Of a stretch of DNA of 6,351 bases, positions 1-5,060 are shown in pieces. The DNA lies in the NCBI GenBank assembly GCA_017885385.1, contig JAFNGF010000225.1, positions 16,349 through 22,699 of the forward strand. Reading direction: 5' to 3'. The notes under the pieces were generated by a model that was not told where the DNA came from, did not search any database, and saw only the letters and a list, made by a program, of their open reading frames with translations. Origin of the DNA: Planctomycetota bacterium. GTDB lineage: Bacteria; Planctomycetota; Phycisphaerae; Sedimentisphaerales; Anaerobacaceae. The position numbers and the translations under genes were made by a program. Each line of letters begins with the position of its first letter. Position 1 is the first letter of the stretch.

Positions 1-554
1 TCTCGCAGCGCGAGGTGGGAAGGGACGTCACATCCTTTCAGAATGGCTTGAAAGAAATGATGCGGGAAGACCCCGACATAATATTTGTCGGCGAGATGCG
101 AGATCCCGAGACGATAGCAATGACACTTATGGCCTCAGAAACCGGGCATCTGGTCTTCTCTACCCTGCACACTAGAGATACTACCGGCACGGTAACACGT
201 ATCCTGGACTATTTTCCGGCCGGCAGACAAGCCGAAGTGCGAAACCAGCTCTCGCTCGGAGTGGCTTACATCATCAGCCAGAAGCTTGTGCCCAAAAAAG
301 ACGGCACCGGCAGGGTCGCAGCGATGGAAATACTCAACAACAACTACGCCTGCGCAAACCTGATACGCACCGGCAAAGTAGAGCAATTATATTCACAATT
401 GCAAACCAAGACTCGGGACAAGCCGGATGAAAAAATGATGACGATGGAAAAACATCTGTCAGTGCTTGTAAAACAGGACAAGGTGGACCTGCTGGAGGCC
501 AAAAAGTGGGCCAACAACGTTAATGTCTTCGTGGATTGCATGCGCCAGGACTAA
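1..554 (+). CDS. pilT: PilT-type pilus retraction ATPase, C-terminal part (5' end outside window)
   Basis: This is the C-terminal 183 codons of a type IV pilus retraction ATPase, a cytoplasmic hexameric motor that depolymerises the pilus. The frame is open from base 3 and begins SQREVG, a conserved PilT/GspE-family segment. The Walker B/Asp-box region reads REDPDIIFVGEMRDPET and is followed by the His box GHLVFSTLHT, then the long helical C-terminal domain. The ISQKLVP segment and the LIRTGKVEQLYSQLQT stretch fit PilT/PilU better than the extension ATPase PilB, and no C-terminal zinc-binding tetracysteine is seen. The N-terminal PAS-like domain and Walker A lie upstream and cannot be checked. 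The stop is TAA at 552-554, and the next gene begins 74 bases on, on the same strand. Family assignment is strong; PilT rather than PilU is not settled. Confidence 0.93.
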   Translation, partial: SQREVGRDVTSFQNGLKEMMREDPDIIFVGEMRDPETIAMTLMASETGHLVFSTLHTRDTTGTVTRILDYFPAGRQAEVRNQLSLGVAYIISQKLVPKKDGTGRVAAMEILNNNYACANLIRTGKVEQLYSQLQTKTRDKPDEKMMTMEKHLSVLVKQDKVDLLEAKKWANNVNVFVDCMRQD

Positions 555-568
555 TCTGGTCATGCGTT

Positions 569-594
569 CCCTCGACTTGGCTCGGGACAGGCGT
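569..594. repeat. Diverged copy of the GC-rich dispersed repeat
   Basis: This 26-base stretch between pilT and the zinc-ribbon gene matches the repeat unit at 4821-4847 in 22 of 26 positions without gaps. It keeps the ends CCCTCG and CAGGCGT and the GCTCGGG core. It is followed by two copies of CGTGCGTA (592-599 and 606-613, 14 bases apart). No role is evident; it occupies most of the short gap between the two genes. Confidence 0.6.
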
Positions 595-628
595 GCGTAG
601 GGTGTCGTGCGTAACGCAATACGCTTAT

Positions 629-1510
629 ATGACCATTCAGTTTAACTGCCCTTATTGCGATGCACTGATTGCTTTCCCCGACAGGCACGCTGGAAAGCAC
701 GCCCGATGCTTAACCTGTGGGCAACTTTTTATAATACCATCCAGCGACGGCGAGAAGCCGCAAAAAATCGAGCCCAAGATTCAAAAAGCAGAGCCTGTGC
801 CCGGCTTCTACCGGGCAGTTCTTGTTGATAGCTGGAGGCTCTTGGTCGGACCGCAGAATTCAACATCATTGGGCTTTGTCATCGCAGCGGTATGCTTTAA
901 GTTCTTTCTGGGCACAGGAATATGCTGCATGAATTATATCTCGTTCGTCGTGGTCTGGGGCTGGCTGCTGGGATTCTACCTGAACATTATTTACGAGACG
1001 GCCTATGACATAGATAACCTGCCGGAGATTTACCTTGGAACCAGCATCACCTTTATATGGTACGTCATTAAGCCCCTTGCTGTCTTTCTGTTCACTATGG
1101 TTGTTGTGCAGCTTCCATTTATCATCGCGCTTGCCATCCTGCAAAGTCCGGACCTGGCGGCCGAAGACTCTTGGCGAGCGGAAATTATCTTGCAGGTCTT
1201 ATTTGCCTTTGGCCTATTCCTCTTTCCAGCGGCGATATTGACTATGGCGGTGGGCAGAGACTTCACTTTGCTTCGGCCTGACTATGTTCTTACCCCAATA
1301 GTTCGCGCGTTTAGGCCGTATTTGGTTGTGGCCGGACTGCTCATTGCTGCCGGCGTTCTTGAGATGCAAACGCAGCAGTACACAGGCCAGGATGTGCCGG
1401 CAGGCGCGGGTCATTTACTGCTTAATCTTGCTGCGCAGGTTGTCGTCATAATTGCGATGCGTTCAATAGGCCTATTCTACCGCCACTATAGCTGCTACTT
1501 CGCGTGGTAA
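629..1510 (+). CDS. Zinc-ribbon multi-pass membrane protein of unknown function
   Basis: The 293-residue protein has a small N-terminal zinc ribbon with C7-x2-C10 and C27-x2-C30, of the kind that opens many planctomycete proteins. A charged linker (about 40-60) follows, then a hydrophobic region with about six membrane segments, roughly at 81-98, 101-121, 143-170, 186-208, 230-247 and 262-284. The tail ends in RSIGLFYRHYSCYFAW. The conserved-looking FPAAILTMAVGRD and the aromatic tail recall uncharacterised planctomycete membrane proteins (DUF4013/Yip1-like by feel), but no family is claimed. The ATG at 629 is chosen because the ribbon begins six residues later. An upstream in-frame ATG at 536 would overlap pilT and add residues encoded by a repeat copy. 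No clear Shine-Dalgarno is visible. It is co-directional with pilT, 74 bases downstream, so co-transcription is possible. Confidence 0.82.
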   Translation: MTIQFNCPYCDALIAFPDRHAGKHARCLTCGQLFIIPSSDGEKPQKIEPKIQKAEPVPGFYRAVLVDSWRLLVGPQNSTSLGFVIAAVCFKFFLGTGICCMNYISFVVVWGWLLGFYLNIIYETAYDIDNLPEIYLGTSITFIWYVIKPLAVFLFTMVVVQLPFIIALAILQSPDLAAEDSWRAEIILQVLFAFGLFLFPAAILTMAVGRDFTLLRPDYVLTPIVRAFRPYLVVAGLLIAAGVLEMQTQQYTGQDVPAGAGHLLLNLAAQVVVIIAMRSIGLFYRHYSCYFAW

Positions 1511-1520
1511 AACTCGCTCA

Positions 1521-1549
1521 TATTTAGCCCACCAATTTATTGGTGGGTT
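1521..1549 (+). repeat. Hairpin repeat copy 1 (TATTTAG + 9-bp stem)
   Basis: The heptamer TATTTAG (1521-1527) precedes a perfect hairpin with arms CCCACCAAT (1528-1536) and ATTGGTGGG (1539-1547) and a two-base loop, closed outside by AG...TT. It lies between the convergent stops of the zinc-ribbon gene (1510) and maf (1537), and covers the maf stop and its last codons. It could end transcription from either side, but no clear T-run follows on either strand. The same 5' flank and stem design recur at 4169-4196 (+) and 6082-6110 (-). This points to a dispersed REP-like element rather than a one-off terminator. Confidence 0.8.
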
Positions 1550-2127
1550 ATTGCGCTCAGCAAGCGCTGCAGAAGTTCCATTGGCAGGCCCATTACATTG
1601 GTTAAGCTGCCTTCGATTTTCTCGACGAATTCATCGCCCGTTTCTTTAATGGCATAAGCACCGGCCTTATCCTGCCAGGAGCCGCTTTTTATATGCTCAG
1701 CGATCTGCTTATCAGTCGGACTTTTAGGGTAAACGGTCGTGATGTCACTTTCACATAGTTCGATGCCGTCACTTCGCCTGACAAGGGCAACCGCGGTTAT
1801 TACTTTATGAGGGGATCTGAAGAGCTTTCTGGTAATCTGCTCAGCCTCCTTTGCATCCGCAGGTTTGCCGATAATTTCGCCGCCGAAATCGACAACCGTA
1901 TCCGCGCCAATAACCAGACTATCAGGATACTTTTCAGCGACATTTTTTGCCTTGGCTAAAGCCAGTTTCTTTGCGTATTCATCGGCTGTGACACCGGCGG
2001 TCGAAAAGGTTGACTCATCGATATCGGGGGTGACGGCAGTGAATTTATAGCCGGCCTCGGCTAAAAGCTCTCTGCGGCGCGGAGAGGCCGAAGCCAGAAT
2101 GATCCGGACTGCACGCTGCTTGCTCAT
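1537..2127 (-). CDS. maf: Maf family nucleoside triphosphate pyrophosphatase (dTTP/UTP type)
   Basis: This complete 196-residue Maf protein is a cytoplasmic enzyme that hydrolyses non-canonical or excess nucleoside triphosphates to monophosphate and pyrophosphate. The N-terminal ASASPRR (12-18) is the Maf phosphate-binding signature. GADTVV (74-79) carries the family's conserved aspartate (D76) and is followed by GKP (87-89). DKAGAYAIKETGDEFVEKIEGS (from 153) and VMGLP match the YhdE/dTTP-UTP subgroup better than the m7GTP (YceF) subgroup. Length is normal. ATG at 2127 is six bases after the stop of the lipoprotein gene, with AGGA just upstream, so the two are probably one transcript. The last residues T-H-Q and the stop lie inside the hairpin repeat at 1528-1547, so the natural C-terminus may have been slightly changed by it. 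Confidence 0.95.
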   Translation of the reverse strand: MSKQRAVRIILASASPRRRELLAEAGYKFTAVTPDIDESTFSTAGVTADEYAKKLALAKAKNVAEKYPDSLVIGADTVVDFGGEIIGKPADAKEAEQITRKLFRSPHKVITAVALVRRSDGIELCESDITTVYPKSPTDKQIAEHIKSGSWQDKAGAYAIKETGDEFVEKIEGSLTNVMGLPMELLQRLLSAITHQ

Positions 2128-2133
2128 TCGTTC

Positions 2134-3288
2134 CTATCGCGCACCGATTCCCTGGTCTGTACACGGAACCAGTTCCTCCAACTCGCTGAGGGTAAAACTT
2201 ATCGTCGTATGAAAGCCTTCGGTTGGGCTCTGCGCCATCAGCGGTACACGGCCAACTATCTGTCTGCAAAAAGCCAGGTATTCGGTTTCCAGCCGGTCGA
2301 TATCGCTGCTGATATATTGTTTGAATAGTTGCGGCCCGACAATTCGGTTCCACTCTACGGTTCGCGGCACGTTTCTATCGGCGGCTATTTTCTTGCTGGC
2401 CCTGCTGAGCGGCCAGTTGCCGGTCAGCCCATCCACCATCAGCCGGCGGAATCTGTCGGCGTGTTTGCCGGAGCCGGCCTCCTGCAAGAATCGTATCAGT
2501 GCGTACGCCTGACTGTAAAAAGCCCTTACCGCCTCCGCCTGGTCTATGGCAAGCACTTCGCCGGGGTTCATCGCCACTAATTGGCTCAGCGGAATTTGCT
2601 GGCTGCTTATCAGCGTTTCTTTCAGCCCCTCCAATCGATACGCATTCTGGTTCGGCTCAAAATAGAAGAGTCCGCTCTCATATCGGCTCGTCTCAAAAAG
2701 CATGGCGATGCCTTCGTCAAGCCAGCTCGGCAGGCAAAACCGGAAGTGCCTGTTGTTAAATTGATGCCAGCCCTCATGTCCCAGAGCCGAGAGCGTCCGC
2801 CCCGCGCCGATGTAATATGTCACGCAGGCGCCATTGAGATAATATGCCCCGGCCTTTATTTTGTAGAATAGCTCGGCGCGTTCGCCCGCAAAGGTCTTTG
2901 TAAAATCCTCCCACTGCCGGCGATCCGCGAAAAGATAAATCCTCAGCTTGCCTGTCGTTTCAATCGGCTGCGGCACTAAACGATTGTAGGCGTGGTAAGC
3001 AGACTCCATAAACCCGGGAATCCGGCGGAGCGTCAAAGGCTCCAAAAGCGTGGTATAAACCTCATAGTGAGCGGTGGTAAGCCTTAGCCCAGGCCCGTAT
3101 TTGCCGTGCCATGTGTCGGTCGATTCCAGGGCCGGCATATTTTCATTCTGCAAAGTCTCTATAACGACCTTGCAGTCGTTAAGCTTTTGAGCATTATCAA
3201 TACTGTTAGTGGCTGTTTTATGGGACTGCAAACAGCCGGCCAGGCATACAATAGTAACCATCCAAACTGGCGTGCACCTTCCAACCAT
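2134..3288 (-). CDS. Secreted lipoprotein with HExxH metallopeptidase domain (DUF1570/peptidase MA-like)
   Basis: The 384-residue protein begins with a lipoprotein signal: a hydrophobic run ending in the lipobox LAGC, with C19 as the predicted lipidated residue. It should be anchored to an envelope membrane. HEGWH (171-175) is an HExxH zinc site, and WLDEG (189-193) supplies the likely third ligand E192, the gluzincin layout seen in peptidase MA-like and DUF1570 proteins. The spacing of about 20 residues and the PSWLDEGIAMLFE context fit this well. The C-terminal half (about 215-384) is helical, with no motif I recognise. The ATG at 3288 has a strong Shine-Dalgarno. Maf starts six bases after the TAG stop. 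All expected catalytic residues are present, so activity is plausible; the substrate is unknown. Confidence 0.85.
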   Translation of the reverse strand: MVGRCTPVWMVTIVCLAGCLQSHKTATNSIDNAQKLNDCKVVIETLQNENMPALESTDTWHGKYGPGLRLTTAHYEVYTTLLEPLTLRRIPGFMESAYHAYNRLVPQPIETTGKLRIYLFADRRQWEDFTKTFAGERAELFYKIKAGAYYLNGACVTYYIGAGRTLSALGHEGWHQFNNRHFRFCLPSWLDEGIAMLFETSRYESGLFYFEPNQNAYRLEGLKETLISSQQIPLSQLVAMNPGEVLAIDQAEAVRAFYSQAYALIRFLQEAGSGKHADRFRRLMVDGLTGNWPLSRASKKIAADRNVPRTVEWNRIVGPQLFKQYISSDIDRLETEYLAFCRQIVGRVPLMAQSPTEGFHTTISFTLSELEELVPCTDQGIGAR

Positions 3289-3582
3289 AGTCGCCTCCCT
3301 GCATAAACATCGGCCATCCGTGGGCCAGGGTTTGAAGATTTTGCCAGGATTGAGCCAAACGTGATGGACATTCCATTAACGTCCCGAAAAATTTGGCTAT
3401 GAAACAATCCTTTGCTGCTGCCAAAAATACCACAGTCTTTGTCTTATGCAAGAAAAATCTTGTCTAAAATTACAAAAGGCCAATATAATATATGTATACA
3501 GGCAACGCTGCACAGATAGGCAAAGAATTGTGCTGACGTGCTGTTAGTGCAGATAATGTAGCTGCGTACGGGCGAGGCAAAG
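3289..3582. other. Gene-free interval upstream of the lipoprotein gene
   Basis: No convincing gene lies in these 294 bases; short frames on both strands have no recognisable content. It must hold the end of the AMMECR1 transcript, if that ends here, and probably the promoter of the lipoprotein-maf pair. No terminator hairpin with a T-run is seen after the AMMECR1 stop. The best minus-strand promoter guess is TTGCAT (plus 3446-3451), a 16-base spacer and TATTTT (plus 3424-3429), with only moderate matches to consensus. It would give a leader of about 130 bases. A second AT-rich stretch at 3480-3497 is another possible -10 area. Confidence 0.35.
3294..3300 (-). promoter_or_regulatory. Strong Shine-Dalgarno of the lipoprotein gene
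   Basis: On the minus strand AGGGAGG lies five bases before the ATG at 3288. It fixes the start, and puts the lipobox cysteine at residue 19. Confidence 0.75.
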
Positions 3583-4152
3583 CTATATATACTTAAAGGC
3601 CGCGCCGAAGACATCGGCGGTAAATAAATAAACTTCCGTATCCGGGTCTTTCCAGGCGTCAGCGGCAAGACCCGCTTTGTGGGCGCAGCAATAAGATAGA
3701 AACTCCTCCTTGCTCCAGCCGGTCTCGGTAGCCACCTGCGGCAAAAAGCACCCCGAGGCGCGTCCCTTTTTTATATAGATGCCGTCAACGCCCAACTGTA
3801 GGCTCAACGGGTCGTCCGTGCGCTGCAGCGGCGACAAAACGGATATCTCGATGTCCAGCTCTTTAAGCTCTCTGGGAGTAATTGGATTGGCGAAAAAGCG
3901 TGGATCGCCGGTGGCAGAGGCCTGTGCCATTTCAGCGACCAGCTCGATCAGCGGCTTTTCAGCGGTGAATTGGCCGATACAGCCTCGCAGTCGGCCTTTA
4001 TTTTTCAGCGTTACAAAGCACCCGCAATGGGCGTTCAGGTCCGGGTCGTCCGATTTGGGTTCGGGCACTCGCCCGCCGGTGACAACCGCCTTGACCGTGT
4101 CGCGTGCCACTGTCAGGAGGGTGCGTTTTTGTGCGTCATTCATGATGGTCAT
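3583..4152 (-). CDS. AMMECR1-domain protein (AmmeMemoRadiSam system protein A-like)
   Basis: This 189-residue protein is a stand-alone AMMECR1 domain. The hallmark LRGCIG is at residues 55-60, preceded by CGCFVTLK and followed by the GDPRF and ELDIEISVLSPL segments usual for the family. VDGIYIKKG, a Q-V-A-T-E block and W-x-K-E-E-F complete the C-terminal half. In many prokaryotes the family occurs with a MEMO1-like protein and a radical SAM enzyme; neither is in this window, and the biochemical role is not established. The start is either ATG 4152 or ATG 4143. A longer frame from a TTG at 4203 would translate the hairpin repeat at 4169-4196 and is not credible. No good ribosome binding site is seen. 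The gene follows the DedA-like gene after 47 bases. Confidence 0.92.
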   Translation of the reverse strand: MTIMNDAQKRTLLTVARDTVKAVVTGGRVPEPKSDDPDLNAHCGCFVTLKNKGRLRGCIGQFTAEKPLIELVAEMAQASATGDPRFFANPITPRELKELDIEISVLSPLQRTDDPLSLQLGVDGIYIKKGRASGCFLPQVATETGWSKEEFLSYCCAHKAGLAADAWKDPDTEVYLFTADVFGAAFKYI

Positions 4153-4168
4153 CCGGGCGGTATTTTTA

Positions 4169-4196
4169 TATTTAGCCCCCGGTTTCACCGGGGGTT
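4169..4196 (+). repeat. Hairpin repeat copy 2 (TATTTAG + 8-bp stem)
   Basis: TATTTAG (4169-4175) is followed by arms CCCCCGGT (4176-4183) and ACCGGGGG (4187-4194) around a TTC loop, and then TT, which again closes against AG. It sits between the stop of the DedA-like gene and the start of the AMMECR1 gene. Both are on the minus strand, so it would fold in their shared or separate transcript. It may stabilise or partly end the upstream message, but no T-run follows on the minus strand. The flank matches copies 1 and 3; the stem sequence differs. Confidence 0.8.
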
Positions 4197-4199
4197 GAT

Positions 4200-4952
4200 T
4201 CAATGCACCAATTTTATCACAAGGAATCCGCCAATCAATAGCGCTACGAACGCCAGCGAAAACCAGTTGAAGTATTTTTCAATGATGGTTCGGATTTTCT
4301 CGCCCTTCCAGCCGAGCAGGCCTGCCACAATGAAGAACCTTGCCGATCGGCTGAGCGCCGACGCAAGGCAAAAACCGCCAAAATTTATGCTTGCCAGGCC
4401 GGCGGATATAGTGCAGGCCTTATACGGAATGGGCGTAAATCCGCAGGTAAAAACTATCCAGAAATCATACTTACCATACCAGGTTTGAAATTTGGCAAAA
4501 TTTGCCTCTGTCAGCCCGATGAACCCAAGATGGGCGTAAACCCACTGGCCTATCATAGACCAAAGAAACATCCCGATTACGTAACCCAAGATGCCGCCGA
4601 CCACAGAGGCCGCCGAGCATAAAAGGGCGAACCTGAGCCATTTTCTCGGTGCTCCCAGAGACATTGCTGCCAGCAGGACATCCGGGGGCACCGGGAAGAA
4701 GCTCGATTCGGAAAAACTCAAGGCAAAGAGCGCAACCTCAGCGTGCTTTGTATCTGCAAAGTGGATGACCCAGTTATATAGACGCCTATGCCAGTGCCAC
4801 CAGGTGACGGATACGTTGTCCCCCTCGGCTCCGCTCGGGGCAGGCGTCGCTCCCCTCGGCTCCGCTCGGTGCAGGCGTGACTCGTCGCTGGTGACTCGTG
4901 GCTCCCCTCGGCTCCGCTCGGGGCAGGCGTGGCTCGCTTCAGTGTTCGACAT
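4200..4952 (-). CDS. YqaA/DedA-like (VTT domain) membrane protein with repeat-derived N-terminus
   Basis: This is a polytopic inner-membrane protein of the SNARE-associated/VTT family, YqaA branch. DedA relatives are implicated in lipid-carrier flipping and envelope homeostasis, but no substrate can be named here. Family motifs are ESSFFPVPPDVLL (82-94), GYVIG (123-127), GFTPIPYK (171-178), SAGLASINF and R-S-A-R-F-F (202-207). About four or five hydrophobic segments cover residues 70-245. From about residue 50 on the protein has the usual family length of about 200. Residues 8-44 are translated from three GC-rich repeat copies, and the ATG at 4952 lies in a different repeat. No in-frame ATG, GTG or TTG exists between that array and the family domain, so this start is the only ordinary one. 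The gene may be functional with a foreign leader, or a start-damaged gene. Confidence 0.85.
   Translation of the reverse strand: MSNTEASHACPERSRGEPRVTSDESRLHRAEPRGATPAPSGAEGDNVSVTWWHWHRRLYNWVIHFADTKHAEVALFALSFSESSFFPVPPDVLLAAMSLGAPRKWLRFALLCSAASVVGGILGYVIGMFLWSMIGQWVYAHLGFIGLTEANFAKFQTWYGKYDFWIVFTCGFTPIPYKACTISAGLASINFGGFCLASALSRSARFFIVAGLLGWKGEKIRTIIEKYFNWFSLAFVALLIGGFLVIKLVH
4821..4930. repeat. Three-copy GC-rich dispersed repeat array
   Basis: A 27-base unit starting CCCCTCGGCTCCGCTCGG and ending CAGGCGT occurs at 4821-4847, 4852-4878 (one change) and 4904-4930. The first gap is 4 bases. The second is 25 bases and takes part in a GTGACTCGT pair (4877-4885 and 4891-4899). Starts differ by 31 and 52 bases, so on the minus strand each copy is read in a different frame: ACPERSRG, then LHRAEPRG, then TPAPSGAEG. 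All frames of the unit are open on both strands. Peptides like PERSRG are familiar from many environmental draft genomes, which suggests a widespread small repeat. Spacing is too irregular, and the units too few, for CRISPR. Confidence 0.88.
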
Positions 4953-4984
4953 TCAATACTCCTTGTTCGATATTCAATATTTCT
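4943..4984. repeat. 21-base tandem duplication carrying a start codon
   Basis: Two adjacent 21-base units (4943-4963 and 4964-4984) differ at only three positions, all C/T on the plus strand. Each contains TGTTCGA and ATTCAATA. On the plus strand they would read as a repeated FDIQY motif. On the minus strand the first unit has AGGAG and ATG where the second has AGAAA and ATA. Confidence 0.85.
4959..4964 (-). promoter_or_regulatory. Shine-Dalgarno of the DedA-like gene, inside a repeat
   Basis: On the minus strand AAGGAG lies six bases before the ATG at 4952. It is an ideal site and position and supports that start, although both signals sit within the 21-base tandem repeat. Confidence 0.6.
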
Positions 4985-4988
4985 ATCT

Positions 4989-5060
4989 GCCACAGAGCAC
5001 ACAGAGATTTTTTTCTAAATTCTATCTATTTTCTCTGTGTCTCTCTGTGCTCTCTGTGGC
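4989..5060. repeat. Inverted repeat of CACAGAG-type units
   Basis: The left arm at 4989-5007 begins GCCACAGAG and ends ACAGAGA. The right arm at 5032-5060 is its reverse complement with one additional unit inserted. The loop is about 24 AT-rich bases. It lies between the channel gene and the DedA-like gene; the right arm encodes the channel's last residues, while the channel stop lies in the loop. T-runs follow both arms on the plus strand (5008-5014 and 5061-5071), but no plus-strand gene reads into it. On the minus strand no T-run follows, so it is at best a weak terminator for the channel gene. It may instead protect the 3' end of that message. Confidence 0.82.

Noticed and set aside
536..628. 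Upstream in-frame start (ATG 536) for the zinc-ribbon protein
   Set aside because: It would overlap the end of pilT, and the added residues come from a diverged repeat copy. The CxxC ribbon follows directly after ATG 629.
3159..3668. Small minus-strand open frames between AMMECR1 and the lipoprotein gene
   Set aside because: No ribosome binding site, no family signature, and they overlap the ends of both known genes.
4153..4203. TTG start at 4203 extending the AMMECR1 protein
   Set aside because: The extra 17 residues translate the hairpin repeat and overlap the stop of the upstream gene; ATG codons at 4152 and 4143 fit the family length.
3779..4488. Two long plus-strand open frames opposite AMMECR1 and the DedA-like gene
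   Set aside because: They are shadows of strongly recognised minus-strand genes, with low-complexity translations and no motif.
4821..4930. CRISPR array
   Set aside because: Only three units with gaps of 4 and 25 bases, no unique equal-length spacers and no cas genes.
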